From Multifurca ochricompacta (taxonomy: Eukaryota; Basidiomycota; Agaricomycetes; Russulales; Russulaceae), in assembly GCA_022496185.1 (NCBI GenBank), contig WTXG01000002.1, positions 1,178,001-1,242,000 on the forward strand: a stretch of DNA of 64,000 bases, written 5' to 3'. Below, one piece after another: positions 33,713-45,275 of this stretch; position 1 is the stretch's first letter; each line of letters opens with the position of its first letter. The notes under the pieces were generated by a model, which searched no databases, was not told where the DNA came from, and was given only the letters and a program-made list of their open reading frames with translations. The translations under genes and the position numbers were made by a program.

Positions 33713-35228
33713 ATGACTACTCTTTCTCCTCCACCAATGCGCCATCGCGCTTCTTCAACAAACCTTCGTCCTGCCCTTACCTTATCAACACTAGGACCTC
33801 GCCCCAAAGCATGTACTCTTTTAGATCCCATACCCGCAACACCTCCCGTGACTGCAGACCCTCATAAGATGTCTTCCGTCCTCGCTTCTCCCTCAAGGCT
33901 GTCCATCCTATTAGAGCGATGCTGGGAGCTCCTCCACGTTGACTCTTACCTTTCACCTCAATCCATCCCTTCCTCTCCTCGTTCGTCCAGCGAGGACTCC
34001 GTTCTTCCCATGTCGACTACAACCACGGCTTTTGACGATGACGTAGACGAAAAACAAGCTACTCTTTCCCAGCTCTCATCATTTCGCTCTTGGTGGCGGG
34101 GCATCCCCTCAGTCTGTTCACATTTTTCTTTCCGGTCACGCGAGCGCTTACCTTCTCTCATCACAGGCTCATACCCCCATACTGTTTGTGATCATAATGT
34201 TTCCAGTATCAACCGCGCTAGTTGTCCTTAGCTTCTGTTCTCTCCCTTTTACCTTCACATGGCCCCAAAACTTGACAGATCTCGCTCAGCTGGGGCGTGA
34301 GCTTCACGGTTATTCTCAAAGCGGTCCTGGCGCATTGGCCCATGTTATCGGTGTCGTCTCTGCTGCAACTATTTGGATGCACGCGTGGTCCGTCCCAGGG
34401 AGCGTTCTTTGGGTAAGTGTCAATCCCCCATTCTTCGAACGAACTTTCTTATTCATCAACCGCGCTCGAAAAAGAACGTCCTAGCCGGCGCTCTCTTTTC
34501 CCCTTTTTGGGCAACGCTGCTTCTTGCCGTGCTTACAACCATCGGTTCCATCATCGCCACCCTTCTCTCTACTCCCCTTTCTCCTTTCCTCACCCGTTTT
34601 TTCCCGCGACCACTCGCCTTGGCGCGCAGCGTTTTCGATGCTGACTCGGTGGCCAGTACGAAGGCCACATCACCTGTCTGGGTACGTTTGACGGTCTTGC
34701 GACTGATCGGTATAGTACCCTGGTCAGGAATCAACGTCGCCTCCGGTGTCCTGGGCATCGCCTTATGGGATTGTTTTCTTGGCACTTTTATCGGCGCCAT
34801 CCCCTGGACCGCAGTAACATGTCAGGTGAGCACATGAGCGCTTCCTGACCCTGGCGCGCGATGTAACTTTGATGCCCTTTCGTTCTCAGATCGGGGACAT
34901 TCTTCAGACGTTCGCGTCTACTCCATCACCCAATCCACAAACCATCTCATCCGTTCTTGCTTCACCTTCTATCATCATTAAACTCGTGTTCCTCTCATTT
35001 TTATCCCTTGCCCCTATCCTCGGACGGGACTATCTGAAAGCTTGGCTTTCACCCTCATCCGTGGGCAGAGGTGGGCAAACTGAGGAACGCGTCTCGCGTT
35101 GGACGTGGGTCACAGAGTGGCGCGCGAAGGTTCGTCTGCCATCGCGGTCACGAACGCGACGCGATCCAGAGGTGGAGTTGGGGGCATTTGCAACTGAAAA
35201 AATGCAGATGCGGCAAGTAATTTCATGA
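33713..35228 (+). CDS. VTT-domain (SNARE-associated Golgi, TVP38/TMEM41-type) membrane protein
   Basis: VTT/DedA-superfamily proteins such as TMEM41B and VMP1 scramble phospholipids; Tvp38 resides in the Golgi. Exons 33713-34111, 34167-34412, 34475-34825, 34890-35228; 445 codons, 444 aa, intact frame. A long disordered Ser/Pro-rich N-terminus is followed by helices (ILFVIIMFPVSTALVVLSF; ALAHVIGVVSAATIWMHAW), then the VTT core: LAGALFSPFWATLLLAVL, the signature RLIGIVPWSGINVASGVLGI and FLGTFIGAIPWTAVTCQIGD, then a final helix (IIIKLVFLSFLSLAPIL) and a basic tail. The first intron resolves what looks like a stop in the first exon's frame. Confidence 0.86.
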
Positions 35229-36090
35229 TCATTTGGATGACATGCGTTGGTCTATTTATCAGTTTTCTTTCACCTCTCATACAACATTCACCGCGCCGAA
35301 TTTGTGCATTTCTGCATCATTTACGCACCTTACCCCGATGAAAGGCTACGTAGTTATATATATAAGCTGCTGATCTGAACCAATGATTCCCATTCCATTC
35401 CCTTACTTTTACACCCTGGTCACCTCGTTGTTTTTCAGTAGTAGTACGCACCTCACAGTACCTAGTTAGTTAACGCAAACGTACGTAATGACACACATTT
35501 CTCTCTCATGATGTGACTGTGACTGTGACTGTGACTGTGACTAAGGACCACCAACATCAGTCTCATTTATTATTATTATATTATATACCATATCAGAGAA
35601 AGAAAGAAAGTAAGTAAGAAAGAAAGATCCAAGTCTTTCACCCTCTGTCTCTGGTCTCTGCCTTTCAAAGTCGATCGGGTTCTCTATCTATTTCCCGTTT
35701 TTTTGCTGCTTTGGATCTTTGCAACCCCTCTTCAAGTCCGATTGCATTGAAACCGCCTGGACTCCGCGCACCGAAAACATGCCAGAACCACGCTTCATAC
35801 AGGATCAGCTGCCTCGCACCGAAACCATCTGTCTCTGCGAATTTAGATCCCCTTGCCTCGCCTTGCTTTGACCTTGTCCTCGTGTGTGGCTGAGCACCTC
35901 AACTCCTTGGCTCTTCCATCCTTCTTGGCTGGCCACATATCTCAGACCCTGCCCACGCTTGCTTTGTGTCTTATTCCAGCACTTTCTCACGTCCGCACTC
36001 GCATTGACCCCTTCCGTCTCTTTATATCATTCCCGCTAATCACCTAAGCTCTCGTTTCTCAGCTCCGGGTTGAGAATCATTAATTTGTCG
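35229..36090. other. Intergenic region with GACTGT repeat
   Basis: 862 nt with no supported gene. Holds a TGTGAC/GACTGT hexamer array (about 35510-35543), a GAAA/TAAG run (35598-35630) and pyrimidine-rich sequence before the next start. Confidence 0.45.
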
Positions 36091-37246
36091 ATGGCCGCTT
36101 CAATCGCCCCTTCCAACTCTCGTGGGATGAGCTGGAGAAAACCCGTGCCTGCCTTTATTCCTTCTCCACCAGCTTCTCGCCCAACATCCGATGATTTGTT
36201 CATTCCCTCTTCCATAGCTTCAGGGGAGAATGGGAGCAAGCGACCCACAGCAAGGGTTTCGCAGGACGGTCCGCCACCGGTGACTCGTTTTATGTATTTC
36301 CCTTTGGCGAGCCCGAGATGAACTGAATTTTTACAAGGTCCCAGACAACTGGCGAACTATCATTGGAAATGCTACTCAAGACTTGAAACGTGATAGCAAC
36401 CACTCTCAACGCGGTGCTGGCATCGTGATTTCCGAGCCAGAACCGGTCTATGTTGTATGTCATTAGCACTCGATTGGAGCGACCTTTTGACTTGATGAAT
36501 CTTCTAGGAGATTTCCCGGGCAGCCTCTTCAACGATGGATGATTTTCGCTCGCACTCAAACCGGTGTCATTATCAACCCAAAGGTTCTTTCCCTAAGGTA
36601 CGCCGACCTTTGACAGCGCAGTAACAAGATTACCTAGGGTTCATTCAGATTTATCGTCCCCCAACGCCCCCTATTCCTTCTGTACGTCGGCCCAAGTCGC
36701 TTGCAGTTCCGAGTGTGCTACAATCTCAACCGTCGCTAGTGCACCCTTATCGGATGGTACGTTGTCTGGACATGTAGCCTGTCGCTGTGGCCCAATGCAC
36801 CCGACATTTTCTAGATCTATCCCGACCCTCCATCCCTCATCATGAAGGACTCATTTCAAACTCTTCGCCACTCTTCAGCCCCTTCCCTCTGTGTTTCCGA
36901 ATTCACCCGCCCGCCAGCATCCGTGACCTCCCGACCTAGCGTGCAGTCAATGACGTCCTCTGATGGCCACACCGCCGTTTCCTCCCATGCGGAAATGGGT
37001 TCTTGGTACCTTCCCGACGATCTACAGGCAGAGTGGGATCTGGGTCTAGCGCTGGGCCTACAAAACGAGAAGAAAGCGATTTCGAGGACCAATGGGAAGT
37101 CCGAATTACCTATGCATTATATACCCACCTCGAAATTCAAGAAGATGCAGAAGCAGCGATCGTGCTCAGGATTTTTATGGTACGCAATGGCCTCCTTTGG
37201 CCGGGCTATCACCTCTGTGTTCAAAACCATGCCTGTGGATTCTTGA
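36091..37246 (+). CDS. Unrecognised spliced protein (311 aa)
   Basis: Five exons: 36091-36279, 36338-36454, 36508-36597, 36649-36756, 36815-37246; 312 codons in an intact frame, with each intron phase 0. The product starts MAASIAPSNSRGMSWRKPV, is Pro/Ser/Arg-rich and mostly disordered, with a central conserved-looking segment VPDNWRTIIGNATQDLKR and a C-terminal part ELPMHYIPTSKFKKMQKQ followed by GFLWYAMASFGRAITSVF, which may be an amphipathic or weak membrane helix. Five exons joined in phase make a chance assembly unlikely. No known domain; function unknown. Confidence 0.7.
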
Positions 37247-37584
37247 CCTACTGTCACCAGTTGGATTATTTGTTTGCTGTGAACAATGGTGCTCTCTGTT
37301 CTGTTTTTTGTTTTTATCTTACACATACACGTGCACACGTACACCGCCCGCCTGTTTTAATTATTATTTTTTCCACGTGACTTGTCGCCGAGGGAGTGCC
37401 AAGGGGGACAGAGACAGATAGACAGAGACAGAGGCAAAGGCAAAGGCAGAGACAGACAAACCTACGAACTTCATCTCGACAGTGTCGACAACGGCCGACT
37501 CGACAACTCATACAAGTCTTATCAATGAGCTATTCATAAATCCGCAATCCGCAATCCAAACGTTACCCATTATTTCCTCAGACC
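37247..37584. other. Intergenic region with GACAGA repeat
   Basis: Contains GAGACAGA/GGCAAAG repeats (about 37408-37460) and ATCCGCAATCCGCAATCC (37539-37556) before the carrier gene. No coding sequence is supported. Confidence 0.4.
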
Positions 37585-39950
37585 ATGCCCGAGTCTTCCC
37601 CTCCAGTCTCTGGACGTGCTATCTACGATACTAGCATTTCTGGGGCTCAAGATCATTCATATATTACCCGTCTCCGCTCGGATGCGCCCCCATATCATTC
37701 ATTACCACAGTCGTTGGTCGAATTTCGCGTACAAGAAGGCCGCGAGTACCGCAAAGCGCGTCTCCGCGCGCTATGGATGCAGCTCCTTGCCGCGCTCGAT
37801 TCTGGGGACGCGGATTCTGAACTTGAACTGGAATCGTATCCTGTGGGCGGTGTAACTCTCACCCCTGAGAGCGCACGGGAGATGCGGAAGATGTATAATA
37901 GAGAGCTCATAGGGTGCTGCAATTCTTCTGGTCACATTGGATGGAAGGAGTTTAAAAAGTATGCCGAGGATAAGGAAGCCGGTAAGTCTTTCTTATTCAG
38001 AATATGAACTCAACGCGCATGGCTTAATGATGTGATCAAGAGCTATGGCATATCTTCCATAGTGAGCTAGACCTGGACAGGAATGGACACTTGGATGCAG
38101 AGGAATTGACCGTGGCCTTGCAAAGAGCAGGTGAGAGCGTTCCCCTCCCGGCTTATGGAATTCTCAATCTGAAGGTGACGCAGGAGTACAAGTGTCACCA
38201 GTGACACTATCCGACTTCATGACGTCCCTGACCGCATCCCCTCACTCGCACTCCCTAAGCTTTCAAGAGTTCCGAGACTTCCTGCTATTGTTACCTCGAA
38301 GGGTGTCCACGAAGGAAATATACCAGTTCTATGAGGTTCGTAAGTTCCTCGGCGATGATGGTCGCGGTGCCGCTCGTGTCACAATGGAGGGTTCGTCTTT
38401 TACACCGCACGTGGCGGGCCCTGACATTATCCGATCCGATTTGACGAGTGATGCGAATTCACAGGTGACATCAGCCTCAGCGCAGAGGACAAACCCCCAG
38501 ATTACCTCATCTATAGACCTCCAGCAATTCGACCGGTCCTTCCGATGAGCCACGCTCTCACTCCGAGCGGCCCAGAGGACGATGATGATGATGATGATGA
38601 CCTGGTCGAGGAACACCACCACATTGAAGATGATCATCATAGCTGGCTAGGTGGCACAACTGCTCTCAAGTTCTTAGTAGCCGGAGGGGTAGCTGGAGCA
38701 GGTCAGAGATTGCATACATCGCCACTGACTGCCCGTCTCGTTAAGCACGTTTTGACCATGACCAGTCTCGCGGACATCCACGGCTCCATTTGATCGTTTG
38801 AAGGTTTTCCTCATAACAAGGCCTCCAGATCTTGGTGGTACTTCCTTGCACCCGGACGCCAGCGTGAGGGGTGCGAAAGCAATAATGTCTGCTATCGCGC
38901 GAATATACGCAGAGGGTGGGATCGCCGCTTTCTGGGTGGGCAATGGACTTTCTGTTGTGAAGATTTTTCCAGAGTCCGCGATCAAGTTTATGACATACGA
39001 GGCTTCGGTATGTCCCGTTTTCGTCACGATGGCAGTTATAGCGCACTCTGAAGGGAATTGCCCAAAGAAACGATTCTTCGCCCGTTATGCGGACAACGTT
39101 GAGGATATCCGCGATATCAGCGGAACCAGCCGTTTCTTGTCCGGAGGCATCGGTGGGATCACAAGTCAACTTAGCACGTGTCCCTCGCAGTCATGAGAGG
39201 TTTTCCATTAACTTTTGGGGCCAGGCATATACCCCATCGAGACCTTGAAAACTCAGATGATGAGTAGTACTGAGGGGTCCAATCGGACAGTTAAGTCGGC
39301 TGCAAAGCGGGTCTGGGCACTAGGCGGCTTCAAGGCATACTATCGTGGGCTAGGGGTGCGTAACCGTTGCATCCACCACGCAAGTCGCTCAATTACAATA
39401 GATTGGCCTGGTTGGCGTATTCCCGCATGTTTTATATGCTTAATATGCAGTGTCGTTCTTGCTCATCAGCTTTCCAGATACTCCGCCATCGATATGAGCA
39501 CGTTTGAAGCCCTCAAATTAGGGTATTTGCGCTCCACTGGCAAGGACGAAACAGGCATGCTTGCCTTACTCGCTTTTGGGAGCGTATCTGGAAGTGTCGG
39601 GGCAACAATGGTTTACCCATTGAACCTTGTGCGGACGCGGCTGCAAGCGTCTGGCTCGTCGGGGCACCCAGAACGCTATTCTGGAATCAGCGATGTAATT
39701 AGAAAGACCTATGGACGTGACGGGTGGCGTGGGTTTTACCGTGGATTAGTGCCCACTTTGGCTAAGGTCCGTCTTCCGAGCTTTCTGTAACTACATTTCG
39801 TTATCCCCAAGCACGCGCAGGTCATTCCCTCCGTTTCGATATCGTATTTAGTGTACGAGCAGAGTAAACGAAAGTGAGTGTTCACTCTCAGTAATCGTTG
39901 ATGCGGTCCTCGTTCACTCAACCTCCGTCCCCATTAGATTGGGGGTATAA
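37585..39950 (+). CDS. SAL1: EF-hand mitochondrial ATP-Mg/Pi carrier (SAL1/SCaMC type)
   Basis: Exchanges ATP-Mg for phosphate across the inner mitochondrial membrane under calcium control. Eleven exons: 37585-37981, 38041-38130, 38184-38390, 38465-38701, 38766-39007, 39068-39173, 39225-39355, 39402-39424 (23 nt), 39478-39766, 39821-39873, 39938-39950; 596 codons, 595 aa, intact. The N-terminal regulatory half has a canonical EF-hand loop (DLDRNGHLDAEEL) and degenerate ones; an Asp-rich patch (EDDDDDDDD) and His cluster follow. The carrier half has three repeats with PFDRLK, PIETLK and PLNLVR forms of the PxD/ExxK signature. Introns 39174-39224 and 39425-39477 start with GC (gcacgt, gcatgt); using them restores SIYPIETLK and GVFPYSAIDMSTFE. 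Confidence 0.93.
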
Positions 39951-40180
39951 ACAAAATTATTTTACCACATCTATATTCTTGCGTCTCTTAGATATCGCTC
40001 GCTCGTCACGACGCTGCAGACATTTGTATATTGTTATGGTTCATTCAATTTCATTTCTTCATTGGATTATGTCAGCTTCTCGATTATTGGTGGGTGGGAT
40101 GGAAAGAAGATATATCCTTCCTTGTTGCCTTGAGCTTGAGAGATGACACAGACACAGACACAGACACAGGCACAGACACT

Positions 40181-40639
40181 ATGGAGTACCATCCCAAGCA
40201 CCCGCAACCCTTTTCTTATTCTGAAGCTTTGAGGTTTGACCCCACCACGATTACCGAAGGTTCTGTCACCAGTATTGGATGTGTACCGACGAATGACCAT
40301 TGTTGCCGTCTCTGTCTAGAAATCGCACGTCTACAGAATTCCCTACGTCGTTTGAAACACACACAGGACGAGCTTTGTGTGCATCCCAATGATCCCGAAT
40401 TGGTGGAGGTCCTACGGGAGAACGAGGCAGTCATGTCTGTTCCGATAGTGCCATTTGCTTTGGTCTCTTCTGACAGTGTACTCGAACGCAGCGCATCCCA
40501 GGAAGAGCGAGTCCAAATGCTGAACATGGCACTGGTTGAGAAGGGGATCGTTACATCTAGTAGCCATTATGAATTATCGCAGACCCCTACGCCAGCCACC
40601 CGCCCTTCCGCCGGATGTAGTTGTGAGTGGGTCAAATGA
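40181..40639 (+). CDS. Small unrecognised protein (152 aa)
   Basis: One exon. The ATG at 40181 follows a GACACA repeat (about 40144-40178); the in-frame sequence upstream translates that repeat as DTDTDT and is unlikely to be coding. The protein starts MEYHPKHPQPFSYSEAL, contains CVPTNDHCCRLCLEIARLQ, where two clustered Cys pairs could bind a metal, then a helical segment (LRRLKHTQDELC) and a Ser/Thr/Pro-rich end. No known domain and no targeting signal. Moderately protein-like composition; function unknown. Confidence 0.5.
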   Translation: MEYHPKHPQPFSYSEALRFDPTTITEGSVTSIGCVPTNDHCCRLCLEIARLQNSLRRLKHTQDELCVHPNDPELVEVLRENEAVMSVPIVPFALVSSDSVLERSASQEERVQMLNMALVEKGIVTSSSHYELSQTPTPATRPSAGCSCEWVK

Positions 40640-41059
40640 GGACAATGAGGACAATGACAGCGGTGTCATGCTTTAAGCTTGCATGCGTGTCTTGTACTCT
40701 ATACTGTGCTATGTTCTTGTACTTGCACTTGCACTTGCACTTGCATTTGTACCTTTTGAATCAAATCAAACCTGCCCTGCCCTTTCGTAGCTCATGTCAA
40801 TCCTTGCTTCATTATATTTATTTCTTGTTTTTTTTTTGCAAAGGACTAAGGACATAATAAAAAACGAAACACAACACAATGAGACTAGGGACGAGCCAAA
40901 GCCCCAGAACCAAGTCGCAACAGGTGACCAGAGGCGATGATCAAGAAATTGAATGTGCGGACCAGGAACAGAACCAGACAGAACCCGACTCAAGGAAAGT
41001 TAACAGCTGAACGCAGCCACAGGGTGCACAATCGATGTTCTTGGAAGTCCAATATCTCT
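40640..41059. other. Intergenic region with CTTGCA repeat
   Basis: Lies between the small + gene and the 3' end of the minus-strand coiled-coil gene. It contains an ACTTGC/CTTGCA hexamer array (about 40716-40750). Nothing coding is supported. Confidence 0.4.
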
Positions 41060-44000
41060 TCACTTCCGTTTGCGAGGTCGGGATTTGGGTTGTTCAGGCT
41101 CAGCCTGATGGAAAGGAAAGTGGTGACCGGTAACACTAGTTCCAGTTGATCGCAACTCACTTTGAATTCAGACGCTTGAAGACCTGGCCGTCGAGAGGAC
41201 TTCTGCTAGGTATTAAGGTCGTTACGTCGAATGAGCAAGGATAACGTGACAAACCAGGCGCCTCGGCGGCCTTGTTGTTTCGCTGGTACTTTCAGGCCCT
41301 CCTTGGGAAGTTTGAGAAAGTGGGCGACCATGTTTACCCAGCTTAACGGCTTGAGGCACTTTACTCGCAAGATTGTCAGCATTCCCCAGCGAATCCAGAG
41401 GGAGCCTAGAGAAAGGGGTTCCACCATCCCGATCACCTGATGATACGCTCGAGCTGGTGACGCGTGAAGACTGTGCCTCATGAGGGGGCTCTAACAATGC
41501 TGTCTCCAACAAAAGGGAAGTTTGAGGAGAAGCGACACACGGCCCATTGGCGACGTGCTGGGAAGTGGTTTATGATCGTAGTACTGAGTTCGAATGGTTG
41601 CCTACCAATTCGTTCGTGTGCGTTCCACTCACTATCGGCTCTGGGGGACTACTGGAGAAAGTAAATTTGGACAAATTCAGGATTGACTGTGAATCGTTTT
41701 TTGCGGTGAACTTGGGATCCTACAAAATGGGGCAAAATTTTGATGCGTGACCCTCCATGGACAAACCTGGGACTTCAGATAGCGTGCCAGCCCCTTCTCT
41801 AAACTCTTTATCTTGGCTTCTTGTTCGGAAATTTGATTATCTCGCTGCATGAACGCTTGGTCACTTGGATGGTAGAAGACATCAATTACTTGCGCGTCTC
41901 AGCTCGTTTTGCTTGTCCATGATCCGCTTCTCATGGAAAGATCGCGATTCCTCCAGTAGGCGATTCACGAAGGACTTCTCTTCGGTACTCTGCAACCCGG
42001 AAATTAGTGCCAGGAACGATGCTCGGACAACGTACAAGGTCATTTGTGTCATAACGTGTACTGATGGTATTGCATCTTTCGAGAAGCGTGGCTCTTTCTG
42101 ACTGCAGAGCATGGTTTTGCATCGTAAGGTCCTTTACCTGCTCACTCCATTCGGAAAGTGATATTTGTATCTCCCGGGTTTGCTCTCTTAGCGTCGTGAG
42201 TTCACTCTCTGTAAAAGTTAGCGAGTTGCGCAAATCATCCGCTTCTCTGATGGACTGGGTCTTCTCTAGGTCAGCTTGTAAAGTTCTCTCATGGAAAGCT
42301 TGTATACGGGAGTGATTGCTTTCCCGCTCATCCTTCAGTTTTGTTTCGTACTCGCTTATTGTGATCGTGGCAAGTTGTTGCTGATTTTCGAGCTGGCGCC
42401 TACACTCGTCAACGGACCGTTCCAGAAGGCCATTTCTTTCCTGGAGGGCGAGCACCTCCTGGCGGAGCTTTCCCGTTTCTGAATCCAACTTGACCTTGGT
42501 GCAGCAGGTCGGAAAGTGTCTCATCCGAAAAAAAAGAACTTACGGCAAAAGATGCCTCCGCTGTAATCAAGCGCTCCTGATGACTATCAAGGTATTGTAC
42601 AGCGGCAACCCACACGGATCAAGGCTTACCTGCATATCTCCGTGGCTCTCCCTAGCTAACTTAAGAGATGCTGATTGATCCTCCAATCTCTCCTGAAGTG
42701 CCTGGGATCTCATTTGGAGTTGCATCATCCTAAAACTGTGAGAAATCTGTGTATGTATTATAACTATTGTAGTCGCTTGCCTATCGTGCTCTCGATTGCG
42801 CTCTTCTGTGAGGCGCTGCATTTCATCTCGAAGTGTCTCTGACTGCACTTCCGCATCTGACTTTTCAGCATTCAGGCGCTCAATTGCTATGCTTAGCAAG
42901 TTCTCGCGCTCATTCGATGCCTCCCGGTCAGCGCGAAGGGCAGCATTTTGATTAATTTGCTCGGTTGATTCCTGTTTTCTTGCCTCGATCTCTTGTTCAA
43001 GGGTCTTACATCTATGACGGTCGCCAGTGAAGTTGATTTGGATACGTTCGGGGCCACCCACCTGCCATTCAGTTCACCAATAATTTTTAGTTGCTCTGCC
43101 AAAGTATCTCTCAGGTTCGTTAGCTCTGAACGCTGATTGCTTGAAGAGGACAGGATTATGAGGATTCTGCCGAGCGTGAAGATCTCAGCCCGCAGAAGCT
43201 GCGTTACTTGCAAAGAAGAGGCTGACTCTTCCTTCAAGGAAAGCAGTGAGGTCGCACTATTTGTCCTGTCCGTGAGGAGGGCTTGCAGTTCAACATTCCT
43301 GCAGCCGTTCAGCCAATTGGGTGCTCGTTCAAGGTTGGCATTACCCTTACTCTCTTTGCAATGTAGCCATCACGAGCGCCCTCTCCTCTACGTCGAAAGC
43401 CATTTTCTCCACACTGCGTTTCGACCTTGAGCTATAGGAGTTTGAAAAATCTGGAACTTCACCGCTTCTCCAGTTGAGCTACATTTTCCTTTGCGAGTGC
43501 GCAGGCAGTTAAAGCATCAGAGAGCTCTTTCTGAGTGGTATCAAGTTTGGCTGTACGAGCGGCAACTAGGAGGTCTGGAGAGATTTGAGTAGCAGCAGTC
43601 TCGGTTGCATGGTAAAAAAGTAGCCGCACTGGCATTATGGAGATCATCCAAGGCAACCCTTAAGGCATTTGTCTGGTTTGCGTTGGTGCATTCAGCGCCT
43701 TGAATCCGCTCCATTGCTTCAGCATACTGAGAGGTAAAATCCGTCAGCTTATCGCGAAGGAAGTCATTAGCTTTCCGGGCTGCAGGCGAACGTCAGATAG
43801 GTAGTGAGAGATATATGAAAATGACGAGCCATTGGCGCATTCTACTTCGAGGTCGCGAATCACCCCTTTCATTTCCGCTGCGCTGGCGAATTCCGCCATG
43901 AGGTGCTGGAACTCTACTTGGGTTAACTGCAGACTCGAGAAAAAGTAAAGGGATAGGTCGAACTTTCTGAACTGTCCTTGATTGTAACTCGTAAGTCGCT

Positions 44001-45077
44001 GACATCTGGCAGGGCAGAACGAGCCTGTGCCGCAAAAGCAAAAGACTCATTAGATTGGGCTTTGAGTGAAACGAGTTCGGCACGAAGCTCTGCGAGTCTG
44101 TGCCGCGTCAAATGTGGCTTCCCTGTGTAATAATGAGTGAACGGACCCATCTGAGGTTGACTCGATTGATCTCTTCGTCATATGCTTCAAGTTGTCGAAG
44201 CGAGTTAGGGTGTCTGCAGCTTCTTTCTGAGTGGCCGTTAATTCTGCGCGTAAACGCTCGTTTTCGCTTCGCTAGTGGCTTAGCTCTGTTAAGTGCACAA
44301 AGGAGGGAAGAACAGCGCAAGACCTGGCGTTCGAGCTCATCTTTGACGGATCTAAACTCCCTAAAGCTCTTCCTTATAGAGACCGGAATATCATCCTCCC
44401 CGCCTTCCTCGACTTTGACCGTGACATTCGAGAGTGTACCTTGGCCAGTGGAGGCACAGTGTACATTTGACGGGCGCTCTGAAAAGGTTGATGCAGCATT
44501 TGTGGTTCCTTGAGAGGAGAAGAGATCATTTCCTGCGGGTAGCGTGCAAACCTGCCTCAAGGTCTTGAGCCCGTTTGACACTCACGTCTGCTTAGACTTT
44601 GCTCTCCATCTCTAATAAGCGTTCCGATGAATCGTAGTTTTTGTCCTTCCTTCCAGTATCTTCATATATAATATTAGAATGTGAAACCCCGAAATGAGTC
44701 CCTTGGCGTGCCTGCCTGACCCATGGAAAATGTTGGCTCCAATTTCAATGGGCGCGGGGTGCGCGATATGTCAACCATGGTGTCATAGAGGGGTAGAGCA
44801 TTCGTCCGTTCATATCATGCGAGTACTTTTGGCCCGCACCCGCATATATGCTACTATCTCCTATATCTCCAGAAGCCCTCCTTCCATCATCCTGGATACT
44901 TAAGCTTGCCGCATGAGTATCAGATCTTCTCCCGGTTGGATGCGGTACGTGGCTCCTTCCGAAGAATGACGGGATAGTTGGCGATAGATAAGAATGGGTG
45001 GTATTTGCTGATTGCGGCGCTGCATATAAACGGGAAAAGAAAGTATTGCGGGTTGACTTGAATGAGTTAATGTCCAT
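41060..45077 (-). pseudogene. Long coiled-coil protein with nuclear-type basic tail; reading frame broken many times
   Basis: On the minus strand, a start at 45077 (MDINSFKSTRNTFFSRLY) and an end at 41060 (AEPEQPKSRPRKRK, an NLS-like tail) bracket a series of open segments that are all coiled-coil-like: DELERQVLRCSSLL, QEIEARKQESTEQINQN, RLNAEKSDAEVQSETLRDEM, AHEVLALQERNGLLERSVDE-type helices, then a Ser/Pro-rich region (SSRVTSSSVSSGDRDGG). The frames shift repeatedly, and I could not connect all of them by introns. One break is clear: a missing G near 44812. Many breaks like those in other genes of this window would explain the rest. Likely a large spindle, cytoskeletal or nuclear scaffold protein, but no family is recognised. 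It could also be a true pseudogene. Confidence 0.6.
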
Positions 45078-45275
45078 TGTAATGGTTGTGGTTGTTGACG
45101 AAGAGGGTCGCGACCATGTCAGGTGACTAAACCGATGCATGAGCGTGCTGAGAGTAATCGAGCGAGTTGTAACAATGACTATGACTCTTGTCTCCCTCTC
45201 CCTTTGACTCTCGCTTGGGCATTGGCCAAAACCCACAGCGTTCATCGGCCTCTAGTCACTCATTCGATTTTTAAA

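Noticed and set aside
34112..34166. An apparent stop in the VTT gene.
   Set aside because: A 55-nt intron with a GTCTGT donor removes it and restores a transmembrane helix.
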